Source: Mesorhizobium sangaii (GTDB lineage: Bacteria; Pseudomonadota; Alphaproteobacteria; Rhizobiales; Rhizobiaceae). Taken from it: DNA of 64,000 nt. Every line of letters begins with the position of its first letter. The stretch's first letter is position 1. The position numbers were made by a program, and so were the translations under genes. Positions 33,937-43,740 of this stretch are shown here, one piece after another. The notes under the pieces were generated by a model, which was given only the letters and a program-made list of their open reading frames with translations, made no database searches and was not told where the DNA came from. The stretch is from positions 1 to 64,000 of the forward strand of contig NZ_JACHEF010000012.1 in NCBI RefSeq assembly GCF_014207355.1. Reading direction: 5' to 3'.

Positions 33937-34284
33937 CTATTTCACGATCAAGCAGGCGGGGCCTTCGACCGCGTCGTGTATTGCTTTGAGGCGTTGCAGG
34001 TCTAGCTTATGAAAGCCATCGTCGTGGGGCAGGAGATCGATCAACAATTGAACCAGCCCACCGTCCTTGCTCCCCGCTTTGAGATGGTACGAGGGCCGTC
34101 GTTCGTTGCAGCAAAGAAAGTCGGCTCTGGCGAGCAGCCGGACGTGTCGCACAACGTGCTCGCGACGCCGCCCCAGAATCTCCGCCAGCTCGCAGACCGT
34201 CAGGTCCGCATGCGCGCAAAGGCCCAGGATTCGAAGACGATCAAGATGCGCTGCCGTCCGCAAGCGACTGACCAGCGTCATCAT
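33937..34284 (-). CDS. ArsR-family regulator heading the methyl-cycle cassette
   Basis: 115 residues; winged-helix ArsR fold (HLDRLRILGLCAHADLTVCE, LAEILGRRREHVVRHVRLLA). No metal-binding Cys pair in the recognition helix is obvious. ArsR-type regulators such as SahR sense S-adenosylhomocysteine and control methionine-cycle genes in proteobacteria; being first in an operon with glyA, metK and a nucleoside kinase makes that role likely here. This is inference. Confidence 0.75.
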   Translation of the reverse strand: MMTLVSRLRTAAHLDRLRILGLCAHADLTVCELAEILGRRREHVVRHVRLLARADFLCCNERRPSYHLKAGSKDGGLVQLLIDLLPHDDGFHKLDLQRLKAIHDAVEGPACLIVK

Positions 34285-35184
34285 TGGTCAGCATCAAGCC
34301 ATATGGAAAAATTGGGCGCCCGCCCTACTGACTTTGTCATTTGGCGTTCTCCACAGCTGCTACAGGTTTCGACCAATTATGGTGTTGCTTATCCCAGTGA
34401 CCGAACACTCGAGGTGCTCGCGAGGATACGTGCTCATTTGTAAGCACGTACTTGTTTCGAGCTGACAGTGGCGATATTCGAAGCAAGATGAGCCTATAGC
34501 CATTGCCTTTAAAACCGAAATGCATGCTTTTCGGCGGTCGCATAGTAAACGACACCATGGTTTGGCCCACTACTGCCCTCGGATGTTGCTATAAGCGTAC
34601 CATTCGATGCGGCTTGGAGCTGTTAAGAGTCTATGAATTTCTTTGAAGGATCGGTTGCAACGCAGGCTCTTCTTCACTGAAGTCATCACGCCCGCCCGAC
34701 CAGCGAGCTGCCGATCACGATCGCGTTCGCGTTCGCCTTCTGCTGCCTTCCTCGGCCGAACGATGTCGGCGAGGAACGAACCCTCCGTAAATAGCTTATA
34801 GCGGAAAACAGGTTCAGAGCCGCGCGATGCCGCTCATGGCCGCCTAGCTCAATGTGATGCTGCGTGCTTGAGCGCTGCAGTGTCCATCAGGAAAACCATG
34901 TTCCTGATCAACTGGGCGATGATGAGGCGTGGAACGAGTTCTTCTCTGCAATGGGACTTTCGTCAGACCGTCCACCGCTGCTGTAGTCTTCAAGGTCGTG
35001 CTGCAAGGCCAAGTTAGACCAACACAGGCGGTATAGAATTCATGGAGATTGAGCTGTCCCGCTCTATGCCGAGATCTGAAAAATTCGAGTTTTTCATGAT
35101 ATCTCATAACACCGCTTTTGCTCAAACGGATCCGGCGATAGGTCCGCTCAATCGGACCACCGAGATTCAGTTTTCATTCGTCAG
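34285..35184. other. Stretch without a recognisable gene
   Basis: Only short frames with no recognisable product. The first 150 bp should contain the promoter of the ArsR-led operon; the rest looks like decayed DNA. No RNA gene recognised. Confidence 0.4.
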
Positions 35185-36348
35185 CTAGAATGAGCTTTGG
35201 AAACGGAGGATGCCGCCGACGCTGTCCTTTTTGTCAGTGGCAGTCCAGTTCACGTTGGAAGGGCCGACCATGCCGACGCCGAAATCGCTGTAATGGTCAT
35301 AGTCGAGTTCGGCTGTGACCGTGAAACCTGGAACGACCGTATAGGCGACGTTCGCAGCCAAACCATAGTTCTTGAGCTGATCACCGGAGACCTGAAGGTT
35401 GAACGAAGTTGTCTCGTTGAACTTGTAACTGGCGCCGGCCCAGAATGCCCAGTTGCCGCCCCAAATTTTGTAGAAGCCGCGACGATGAGCGTCGATTGCC
35501 TTAGTGGAGTCATCGTTGAGCTTGCCATTGGCACCGTAGCCGAACATTCCGAATAGCGACAGTCCGCTGGTGACATTGACGTCGACGCGGACCTTGCCGG
35601 CCACCGATTCGTAGTTGCTGTCATAAGCGCCAACGCCGGTGATCGCGCCCCAGCCTTGCGTGTATTTCACGCCGCCGACGACGTGCGGAACATAGCTGTC
35701 GATAGTCCCAACTACGCCAGAGCCTCCTTCGAGTGAACCCACAGCCGAAAAGCCGTTACTGGCATCAAAGTAGTACTGAACCACGCTTGTATCGAAGTCG
35801 CCGTACGGAACAGGAAACTGATTGAGGACATTCCCAGCGTAGCCAATAAATGTATCGAAGGCCGACTCGTCCTTACCAACTCGGAGGCCACCAAGCTGAA
35901 TCCAGGCGGAAGTCAACGTGAGGCCTGTGTTGAAAGCATTGTTCTGAGGACTGTCCGGACCCAAATAAGCGTTGCGGTTACCGAAGTTCATGAGGGTTTC
36001 GGAATAGGTCTTCAAAGCGCCGAGTTCGGTCTCCTGGCCGGTCCAAGTTTTGAACGTGAAGCGCGTGTTGTTTCGCCATGTGCCCTGATCCTTGCCAGTC
36101 CTCACAAAGGTTCTTGCGGGGTCATACGACCCGACATCACCGAGGCCAATGTCGTAACGGACATAGCCGCCGATGCGCAGGCAGGTTTCAGTGCCAGGGA
36201 TATAGAAGTAGCCGGCGCCGTAGACGTCGCAGATCTTGACGTATTCGGTCGGTTCCGGCTCGGCGACCGTCACCGCGTCGGCGGCCCGAGCACCCGAAAC
36301 TGCGATCAGGGTTGCGGCTGAGCCGAGAAGACGGCTCGTGATGTTCAT
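35185..36348 (-). CDS. Rhizobial/Brucella Omp2-type porin
   Basis: 387 residues from ATG 36348 (preceded by GGAG). Signal peptide MNITSRLLGSAATLIAVSGA with cleavage near ARA, then the family start EPTEYVKICDVYGAGYFYIP and GTETCLRIGGYVRYDIGLGD, with the conserved Cys pair. The beta-barrel pattern continues to a terminal Phe (RFQSSF), the usual sorting signal. General porins of this type admit small hydrophilic solutes. An in-frame upstream extension to 36552 has no similarity and is not included. Confidence 0.93.
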   Translation of the reverse strand: MNITSRLLGSAATLIAVSGARAADAVTVAEPEPTEYVKICDVYGAGYFYIPGTETCLRIGGYVRYDIGLGDVGSYDPARTFVRTGKDQGTWRNNTRFTFKTWTGQETELGALKTYSETLMNFGNRNAYLGPDSPQNNAFNTGLTLTSAWIQLGGLRVGKDESAFDTFIGYAGNVLNQFPVPYGDFDTSVVQYYFDASNGFSAVGSLEGGSGVVGTIDSYVPHVVGGVKYTQGWGAITGVGAYDSNYESVAGKVRVDVNVTSGLSLFGMFGYGANGKLNDDSTKAIDAHRRGFYKIWGGNWAFWAGASYKFNETTSFNLQVSGDQLKNYGLAANVAYTVVPGFTVTAELDYDHYSDFGVGMVGPSNVNWTATDKKDSVGGILRFQSSF

Positions 36349-36849
36349 TATGACTGCAGCTCCTATGCCACGGCGTGCTGTGCCTCGACGCAGCTCTTCA
36401 GCCAAAGTCTTCGGTTGGCCCGGGGGATTCAGCACTTCTGAGTCAATCGCCATGGTCATCTCCGCTAGTTGTGGGTACACCGTCACAACGGCTTCCAAAG
36501 TTGACTGGGCAAGTGACGTGCCATCCTGGAAGAGGTAGCTGCGCGCTGACACTCAAGTTGGCCGGCGTACCTTGGCCGCGCTTCCTTCTTTTTTGCTTTG
36601 AGGGTCAAGCTGAGCACGAAAAGCAAACGTTTCGGATGTGTTCGTCTGTTCGATACGCAACAATTTCGTACAATGGCGACGGCTTTTGTTTGCTATGAAA
36701 CCTCGAGATTGAGACATCATGCGACGGCACCGTCTCGGTACGTCAGGCGAGATGCTCCCCAGTAGGCGTCATCATCGTTAGGGCGGAGGGCCTCGCCTTG
36801 GTCCTGGCCAAGCTGGTCATGATCCCGGGCGCCAGCTTGCCAATCAGAC
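36349..36849. other. Stretch without a recognisable gene
   Basis: Porin promoter region followed by DNA with no product I can recognise; the part after about 36720 is the degraded 3' end of the adjoining IS6 remnant. Confidence 0.4.
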
Positions 36850-37540
36850 CGGACAAGTAATTTCGCAAGGCTGAGAGATCGACACGAACCGTTGTAAAAC
36901 CGCCTCTGGATCGCAAGCCGTGCATGGCCCGTTCTGTTTTTGCAGCAGCACATGCGCGTTTCTCGGCGCGATTGTTAAGTCCATTGTCCGAGCGATGCTC
37001 GACTTGCCGCACCACCTGGCCCTTTGCGGCCATAGGAGCGCGGTTTGTCGATGATCATGCCCCTTGAGGGCGCAGCCCTGCTTTCAGCAGCGAGGCAGTA
37101 GGCGCTTGGGAGCCTTAGCATTGCGGCGGACGTGGACGATCTCGTCCAGCACATTCCCGTCCTGATCGACGGCGGTCCACTGCCAATGCCTCTTGCCGGC
37201 AGTCGATTCCACGCGCTCATCGAGATGCCAGATATCGCTGCGCGACGGCGTCTTACGATGAAGCCGCCAAGCAAAGCCTGGTCCCGACGCCGCGTCGTCT
37301 CGTAGGGATATGGCAATGCCGCGCTCCAGCAGCATCTCCGCGACAGGCGCAGACTGAAGGGAAGCGATGGTGGAACCAAAAGCGTGCGAGATGGTCTCGG
37401 CGGGAATGCGATGGCGGTGAGCTGACCGGCCAGGTGTCCATTCATCCCGTCGCCATCCAGCCAAGACTGATCGGCGACATCGCCCGCGTGGGCATTCACA
37501 TTGGTGAAATACAAGGTCGCGCCGAAGCAACGAATTGACA
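36850..37540 (-). pseudogene. IS6-family transposase remnant
   Basis: Minus strand, several frames: RHRIPAETISHAF, EMLLERGIAISLRDD, LHRKTPSRSDIWHLDERVES, KRHWQWTAVDQDGNVLDEIV, RRNAKAPKRLL, then KPRSYG, AAKGQVVRQVEHRSDNGLNN and RAEK. These are the ordered motifs of IS6 (IS26-like) transposases. There are multiple frameshifts and no intact ends were found. Its 5' end forms part of the direct repeat described at 37398. Confidence 0.82.
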
Positions 37541-37885
37541 TAGCGCAGAGACACAGGAGAGCGCAGCGGTAAGGATGATGGTTTCAGCATAGGAAGGGAA
37601 CCTGTTGCAGACCTCAATCCTGACAAAATATCGCGGGGCCCACCTGCCTTGGCACACCATCTATCCGACTGTGCCGGAGTTCTCCGCGGCGGTCGGGTGC
37701 AGAAGCTTGCGGAATGGCTCAGGCACCTACCGGCTGACGATCCGGTTTCACTCTATCTCCACGTTCCGTTCTGCCGACGTACTGGTATTGCGGCTTCCCT
37801 ACCACGATCACCCGCCGGGATGCGCCGATCCTCGACTATCTAACGGTGCTGCATGACGAGATCCGCTCGTGTCGGAGCAAAACGG
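37398..37885 (+). repeat. Direct repeat, left copy (IS6 end plus hemN 5' end)
   Basis: From TCGGCGGGAATGCGATGG onward this segment matches 43274-43740 over about 470 bp with substitutions and small indels. It comprises the 5' edge of an IS6-family transposase, a linker (GACATAGCGCAGAGACACAG) and the start of hemN. The two copies are in the same orientation and enclose about 5.4 kb carrying the NoeI-like and NolL-like genes. Confidence 0.85.
37602..37885 (+). pseudogene. hemN 5' fragment
   Basis: Partial, frameshifted copy of the hemN start at 43450: LQTSILTKYRGAHLPWHTIY, then across frames DDPVSLYLHVPFCR and RDAPILDYLTVLHDEIR. Similarity ends near 37885. Part of the left direct repeat. Confidence 0.85.
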
Positions 37886-38189
37886 CCAAGGCTCTAATCG
37901 CCGCTGGATGAAAGTTCAGTGGCATGTATGGACGGCCTCCGCGTGGCAAGGGCTTTTTCGGCGCTTCTGGCGGTTGGTCGGGTGCAGGCATGTATACGGC
38001 CTTTGATAGCGACGTTCATGCCGCTGGCCCTGATGTAGTCCGCTGATCGGGTCCCAGACAGGTCAACGCGCTTTCAAGCGGCACCCACTGAGCGGGTTTG
38101 TCCGATCTCGGCTCGACCGTTCGCCATCACACCATCAGCACTCTCACCAATCTCTGCATCCTCCGCGACCGCCTCAACGGGCGGCGGAA
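37886..38189. other. Stretch without a recognisable gene
   Basis: About 300 bp between the hemN fragment and the IS110 remnant with no product recognised. It may include the downstream part of the IS110-type element. Confidence 0.4.
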
Positions 38190-38790
38190 TCCTCAAAACA
38201 TCGGCCGGTCATCATCAGCGCCCAGACGATCCTCGCCATCTTGTTCGCCAAGGCGACGGCGACGACGTTTTATGGCTTCTTCGCCAGCAGCTCGGCAGCC
38301 CAGCGGGTAGACGCCGCTTTGCCCTTTCCGCTGAACCGGAGCACTGCATGGGCACCGACCACGAGAAGGCGGCGTAGATAAGGATCACCTTGTTTGCTGA
38401 TCCTGCCGAGGCGGTCCTTGCCACCCGATGAGTTCTGCCGCAGCACCAAGCCTATCCATGCCGCCAGCTGCCGGCCGGGTTTGAAGAGCGTCGCGTCCGC
38501 TACGGTCGCAGCGATCGCGCTTGCAGTGATTGGGCCGATTCCGGGAATTGTCTCGAGGCGTCGGCTCAGTTCATTGGAGCGGTGCCAAGCATGGATCTGG
38601 CTGTCCATCTCGCTGATCTTCTCGTTCACCAGCATCGTTCGCTGGCGGATCAGCAGCTCACCGACCCGATGCAGCATCAGCACACTCTGCTGCTCCTGGC
38701 TCTTCACCGGAACGAAACGCCCTGCGTGGCCACCTGGCGGAGTTTGGGGATCGTAACGCGCCAAGGCATTGTAGCCTGCCTGCTCACCCG
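38190..38790 (-). pseudogene. IS110-family (IS1111 group) transposase remnant
   Basis: Minus strand: GRFVPVKSQEQQSVLMLHRV and IRQRTMLVN, a deletion, then RRLETIPGIGPITASAIAAT, FKPGRQLAAWIGLVLRQNSS, GGKDRLGRISKQGDPYLRRL and, after a frameshift, NVVAVALANKMARIVWALM. The second block is the Transposase_20 domain of IS110 elements. The N-terminal DEDD catalytic region is mostly lost. Confidence 0.85.
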
Positions 38791-39228
38791 GTCTGTTTTC
38801 AGGGTATACGTCTCCCAGAACGCGTCGCTTGCTCCCGGGCGGTCTCATCCATATAGCTCGGCGCGGAGGAAGCGACCGACGTGCTATAGTTGTCAGCAGC
38901 GACTTCCTGGACAATTCGTGCCTAACAAGGAAGAAAATATGAGGCGACAGACCCAACCGGTTACCACGATCAGCGCCCTGACCCGGCATGATGGCGAGGG
39001 CTCGGCGATCGGACATTTCACACGGCGATGATCGGCGCCGAATGTTCTTACACCGGCGAGGCCCGGATGGTGCGCATCAAGAACCATGGAGGACACGATC
39101 CGCATGTCGCAGACCGAGCTCGTGAAGAGCAATGCTGAACTCGAAGAGAAAGCCAGATAGCTCATGGAAAGGCTTGGCGCCACGATCGCCAGCCCAACTT
39201 CAGCGCGATCTCAGCCCGAATTGAAGGC
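38791..39228. other. Stretch without a recognisable gene
   Basis: Short frames only; no product, RNA gene or repeat recognised. Confidence 0.4.
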
Positions 39229-40338
39229 TTAGCTATTAGCTTTTTTGAGCAGACCTGGGCGTGGTGGCGCTCCGACAAGCCGCGAGACATATCCAAGGTC
39301 GCGCACCATCCAGCGAATTGTCATCGCTATGACAACAATCGCCACTCCAAGCACACTTGCAACCACGATTCTGGTGATGAGACCCCAGAGTTGCCCGAAC
39401 TGTATTAAATCCATCAGGCGAAAGACGGCACCCTGAACCAGGTAAAGCAGCAGCGTGCTCTGACCAAGCCCCACTGCGACGAAGCGGACTACCTTTGCTG
39501 AACAGCCTGCTCTCCAGCATTGGAACATAAACTGCATAGCCACTGCGGAGGCCGCTGCCGAGCCAGCGAACATCAGCAATACCTGTCTAGCCGACTGCGC
39601 ATTGTGAACTAGAACAAGATTGTTGTAGGCGTAAGTCTCCCTTCCCCAAGCAAGGAAGCACAGGCAAGTTGCCGTCGAGAGTAAGACCACCAAAGGCAGT
39701 TCGGGGCGCACGATCACACTCGTCAGCTGCGGTCGACTGGAAAACAGGAACCCAAGACAGAAGAATGCGTAAGTGTATCTTGCCAACGGAACTATCGACA
39801 ATGTGATGGGCAAAAATGCCACCACAACTGCAGACGCGGATATAATCCACATCGATAAGCGACTGAAAGTTATAAGAAATTTAATAAGAAGGAAAGAAGC
39901 GAATGCCGCCCAGATGAACCAGTACGTACCTGTGAATTCCCTCGAAAAATCCCAAAGTTCATCACTTAAACTTCTTGGTGGAGAAACAAATGTGGACTTT
40001 AACGCACAGATTAAGGCGCACCAAACTACCATTGGAAGCAGTAATTGCATTGCTCTATCGCCGACAGCTTGACCGAAGGATTTGCGTAGAATCGCTCCAG
40101 AAGAAAGGTATCCACTTACCGCCATAAATAGGGGCATATGAAACATGTAGATTGCCATGAAATATGGAGACAGCCAAAAGGAGTCAGTGTCTCTATAGAT
40201 TACAGATTGTAATAGGTGCCCGATTATCACCAAAATAATGAGTACGCCCTTGGCGAAGTCGAAGCTTAGATCTCGGGTGTTTGCTCCTGCGAAGCGCAAA
40301 TCACGCTTATCATACCCGGCTGTTGCTTGATCACGCAT
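39229..40338 (-). CDS. Acyltransferase-3 family protein, NolL-like (Nod-factor fucose acetylation candidate)
   Basis: 369 residues with about ten membrane helices. Begins with the family signature LSFDFAKGVLIILVIIGHLL (the His is catalytic in acyltransferase-3 proteins) and AIYMFHMPLFMAVSGYL. NolL of M. loti, R. etli and NGR234 is a membrane acetyltransferase of this type and size that O-acetylates the fucose on the reducing end of Nod factors; NodX and succinoglycan acyltransferases are alternatives. The NoeI-like gene lies upstream on the same strand behind a nod box, which favours a Nod-factor role. Frame intact. Confidence 0.7.
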   Translation of the reverse strand: MRDQATAGYDKRDLRFAGANTRDLSFDFAKGVLIILVIIGHLLQSVIYRDTDSFWLSPYFMAIYMFHMPLFMAVSGYLSSGAILRKSFGQAVGDRAMQLLLPMVVWCALICALKSTFVSPPRSLSDELWDFSREFTGTYWFIWAAFASFLLIKFLITFSRLSMWIISASAVVVAFLPITLSIVPLARYTYAFFCLGFLFSSRPQLTSVIVRPELPLVVLLSTATCLCFLAWGRETYAYNNLVLVHNAQSARQVLLMFAGSAAASAVAMQFMFQCWRAGCSAKVVRFVAVGLGQSTLLLYLVQGAVFRLMDLIQFGQLWGLITRIVVASVLGVAIVVIAMTIRWMVRDLGYVSRLVGAPPRPGLLKKANS

Positions 40339-41002
40339 CAGGCCTCCAGATGTCTATTGTGTCTATGCATTATTCGCGGTTTTCCCCTTCCGCCCCGGCA
40401 TCGCTGTTCTTAACGGGCTCGCTTTGGGGCGACAGTTCAGCAGCCGTTGGGACCTTCGCAGGCAATGATGGTTAGGCATGGACAGGGCCAGCGCGCTAGG
40501 TTCGGTGCAAATTATTGAACTTTGCACGGATCGGGGCGATGGTATCGAGGCCGACTGGCTGCAACCGAGCGGACGAAAACCTCGTACCCGGTCGCAAACC
40601 TCCAGCGCAGTGGCGATCGCGATCACGTGTGGCAACATCGTCTCGCGATTGCGCCTCGTTAGGGAAAAGACGCCTTGCGGCTCCTCATCCATGATCCTGT
40701 TCGACTCACTGAGCTCGGCGAAGCCTCGCGACATTTAGTTTATTTCATCTCCTGGATTCAACCCGGCACAATCCCGTGGTTCAGGTGGCCTCAAGCTTAA
40801 ATGTGAGGCCTTCACGGGGCCAATTCCTTGCCTCGCTTTACGGAAACCTGTTGCGACGAATCTGCACGGGCAGCCAGGCCTCGGTACAATCGAGCATGCT
40901 GCAACCGCTCACGGTACGATCCTCACAGCCCAATCCAGCGGCTTGTGGATCTCTAATAAAGGATGGAGGGGCTGCAGCAGGACAGAAGCAGAACGGTCTG
41001 TT
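40339..41002. other. Spacer between the NoeI-like and NolL-like genes
   Basis: 660 bp. A minus-strand frame (40363-40734, MSRGFAELSESNRIMDEEPQ) is open but I do not recognise it; it may be a decayed gene. I find no nod box directly upstream of the NolL-like gene. Confidence 0.4.
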
Positions 41003-41737
41003 CTAGAGGCTCGTATTCCTAAGCAATACATCACCCTCCGCTCCGCGGGCATAGCAGGTCACCAATTCGAACGAAGGCAAAAGACCGAGAATGGCCTGCA
41101 GGGATAGCTGCCCTTCATAGAGCTCGTGGTCGCTGTATTCCGTGTAGATAAAGCGCGTGTTGCTCAAGGTCTGTCTGCCGCCAGCGATGACATCTGACTC
41201 GGCTCCCTGCACATCCATCCAGATGAAGTCGATCTCGTTCAGGTTCGCTTCGCTGCACCAGTCGTCAAGTCTTCGAGTTTCAACCGAAACAGGGCGATCG
41301 AATCGTACCCAATCATGTTCGACAAGATGATTCTTGGGTCGGCGTATCGAACCAGATTGGTCCCATTCCTTGGCACTTCCTTCTCCATTGCTTGGATGGA
41401 AATCAATCGTACCATTTCGGTTGCTGATCGCGATCTCAAACAGCCTCACTTTGTCCAGATACAGATTCATGTATTTCTTAAAGCGAGCAGCCGCTCGAGG
41501 GTCTGGCTCAAAGCAGTAGAGCTGAGCCTTTGGGCAAAGCCTGAGAAAACGGCGCGTATCCGTTCCGTCATTGCAGCCGATGTCCAAAATGACAGGATTG
41601 GGCTTTTGGAGGAGTGAAACAATCTGCCGATGTACTCCTAACGAAGACATCGGTTCCCGCACGCGCTCCAGGAGCTCTTGCGCCGTGCGCCGTATAGAAA
41701 TTGGCAGGCTTTCTCTAAAGGACCGCTGTATATTCAT
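41003..41737 (-). CDS. FkbM-family methyltransferase, NoeI-like (Nod-factor fucose 2-O-methylation candidate)
   Basis: 244 residues. FkbM-type SAM methyltransferase: PNPVILDIGCNDGTDTRRFL (SAM site), AQLYCFEPDPRAAARFKKYM and EIDFIWMDVQGAESDVIAGG. NoeI of NGR234 is a FkbM-type enzyme of similar size that 2-O-methylates the Nod-factor fucose. FkbM enzymes act on many sugars, so substrate is inferred from the nod box about 200 bp upstream and the NolL-like gene downstream. Frame intact. Confidence 0.72.
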   Translation of the reverse strand: MNIQRSFRESLPISIRRTAQELLERVREPMSSLGVHRQIVSLLQKPNPVILDIGCNDGTDTRRFLRLCPKAQLYCFEPDPRAAARFKKYMNLYLDKVRLFEIAISNRNGTIDFHPSNGEGSAKEWDQSGSIRRPKNHLVEHDWVRFDRPVSVETRRLDDWCSEANLNEIDFIWMDVQGAESDVIAGGRQTLSNTRFIYTEYSDHELYEGQLSLQAILGLLPSFELVTCYARGAEGDVLLRNTSL

Positions 41738-41940
41738 TGAACTTCACCCTCGATGCCTCAATTACACGCGCGACGCCCCCCCCCGAGGAGCGTATAGCAG
41801 AACTCCAGGCTAGCGCGGCCCAACACTATTGTTTTCTGGTCCTGCGACGACCGCGCCAGTCGGGCTATAGGATCGACATCCCGCGAATGGCAGCTCGCAT
41901 TATCAGTAGACCCCGAGGTTGTTTTCATATCCGCTATTCT

Positions 41941-41989
41941 CTGATTGATAAAATCGATAGTTATGATGGTACCCATGCACGGGATGGAT
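41941..41989 (-). promoter_or_regulatory. nod box upstream of the NoeI-like gene
   Basis: On the minus strand the sequence begins ATCCATCCCGTGCATGGG and continues ATCATAACTATCGATTTTAT then CAATCAG. This follows the nod-box layout (ATCCA..., GATG, ATCnAAACAATCRATTTTACCAATC) with a few mismatches, notably AACTATCGATTTTATC for AACAATCGATTTTACC. NodD would be expected to bind here. It points toward the methyltransferase start at 41737. Confidence 0.8.
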
Positions 41990-42267
41990 ACATCCATTAC
42001 CATGCACCTGTGATTGCCCGGGGGAGGACTACGTTCGGCGGGTCCCGCCTTACGCCGACCCGCTTACGCTTTGGGATAGACTGAAGGCGCACGATTTCTC
42101 CCGGGCTCAATTGAAAGTCGGACATCCCAGGATCGGGCACATTCGGATAGCGTGAGCGAGACCAACGCATCAGAAGGCAGGCCAACGCTACCATGATGAC
42201 GCGCCCTTTGGCAAAGAGCGGCACCGTTTACCTTCGCCACTGTGCGGAACGCGGGGCGACCGCCGCT

Positions 42268-42588
42268 TCAGCCATCAGGCCTGGGGTGTGATTTCCCCAT
42301 AGCGGAGTCGACCCCTCTCGACAAAAGCCTGACCTTTGCCAGTCTTCTACGGGCAAGCGTTCGCGCGAAAAGTCCAAAGCTCCGTCCGTAACATTCAACT
42401 ATGAAAGCCAGCGTCATCAGATCGAGCAGAAAGTCGTCGATCGCGTGTGTGAGCGCGTCAGACCTTTGTTCAAGCTGAAGCAGCAAGGCGCGCGCCTCTT
42501 CGATCGCGGCCCGGCAATCACCTGCGTCTATCAGCGAATCAATCCTGTCAAAGATCTGCAAAGCGTGCTCACTCTCCCCAAGCCACAC
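42268..42588 (-). CDS. Hypothetical protein
   Basis: 106 residues, mostly helical (RIDSLIDAGDCRAAIEEARA, LLLQLEQRSDALTHAIDDFL). No recognised domain. It has reasonable amino-acid composition for a real gene but no clear ribosome-binding site and no informative neighbour; the region around it is degraded. Confidence 0.4.
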   Translation of the reverse strand: MWLGESEHALQIFDRIDSLIDAGDCRAAIEEARALLLQLEQRSDALTHAIDDFLLDLMTLAFIVECYGRSFGLFARTLARRRLAKVRLLSRGVDSAMGKSHPRPDG

Positions 42589-43273
42589 TCAGCGCATTTA
42601 ACACCGCTGGTGAGTGAGTTTTCAACGAAAGAACATCGTCGCGTCTCGCGAAAAGGCATCGCTCAGTCCTTTGATGAAGCATGATGCGTCAAACAACCAG
42701 CGAGAATCCGGGCTCCCACAACTATGCAGCTTGGACGACGTGGTCGAAGGCAAGATGAACCGGCTCGATTCCGCTTACAGTGGGTCTCGGCCGCAAAACT
42801 CTGGTTAGTGTCCGTCTTTGCTTCTTTGGCGGGCCTTAATGCTTCCCGCCGGCTGCGAGGTGCGGCTTCGGTCGGAATCCGCGGGGAGGTGCCCCAGCGA
42901 GGAACACCAGCGTGGCAGAGCTGGAGCGCGAGGGCTGGGAAATCCAGCGCCCCACGATCGTGATTACGCGGTAGTGAAGCTGGCGGCCTCGCCCTTGCGG
43001 GGGAAATGTCTGGCAGGGCAGCGGGTGCCGGCCCTTCGGCCTGTCGACCAATCCCAGCCCCCCGTCGGACCATTTATCGGCAAGCAAGGGGGGCGGAAAG
43101 CTGGCGATCCTTGCGAAGACATCGCGAACAGTTTCCCATGCCATAGGTGGAACGCGTTGAGGTCGATGTTGGATTTTCTGGTGGCGGAAGTAGGCATCGA
43201 AGACGCCGTCGTTGTCGGTTGGCCGGAAGGCGACGAGCTTGCCGCGAAAACCGTTGGTGTGCGCAAGTGACCT
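42589..43273. other. Stretch without a recognisable gene
   Basis: Overlapping short frames on both strands, none recognised. Probably decayed coding DNA. Confidence 0.4.
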
Positions 43274-43740
43274 CGGCGGGAACGCGATGGCGCTTGAAGC
43301 TGACCGGCCAGGTGTTCATACCATCGCCATCCAGCCAAGATTGATCGGTGGTATCGAAGTTTCGCGCCGAATGCGGAACGGACTGACATAGCGCAAAGAC
43401 ACGGGAGAGCGCAGCAGCAAAGATGATAGTTATCAGCATGAGACGGTAATTGTTGCAGACCTCGATCCTGACAAAATATCGCGTGGCCCACCTGCCTTGG
43501 TACACTATCTATCCGACTGTGCCGGAGTTCTCCGCGGCGGTCGGTGCAGAAGCTTATGCGGAATGGCTCAGGGACCTACCGGCTGACGATCCGGTTTCAC
43601 TCTATCTCCACGTTCCGTTCTGCCGATCGACGTGCTGGTATTGCGGCTTCCCTACCACCATCACCCGCCGGGATGCGCCGATCCTCGATTATCTAACGGT
43701 GCTGCATGACGAGATCCGTCTGGTCTCGGAGCAAGCGTCG
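43274..43740 (+). repeat. Direct repeat, right copy (IS6 end plus hemN 5' end)
   Basis: Partner of 37398-37885 in the same orientation. Contains the first codons of an IS6-type transposase on the minus strand (VSFKRHRVPAEV) and, on the plus strand, the beginning of the longer hemN copy. Confidence 0.85.
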
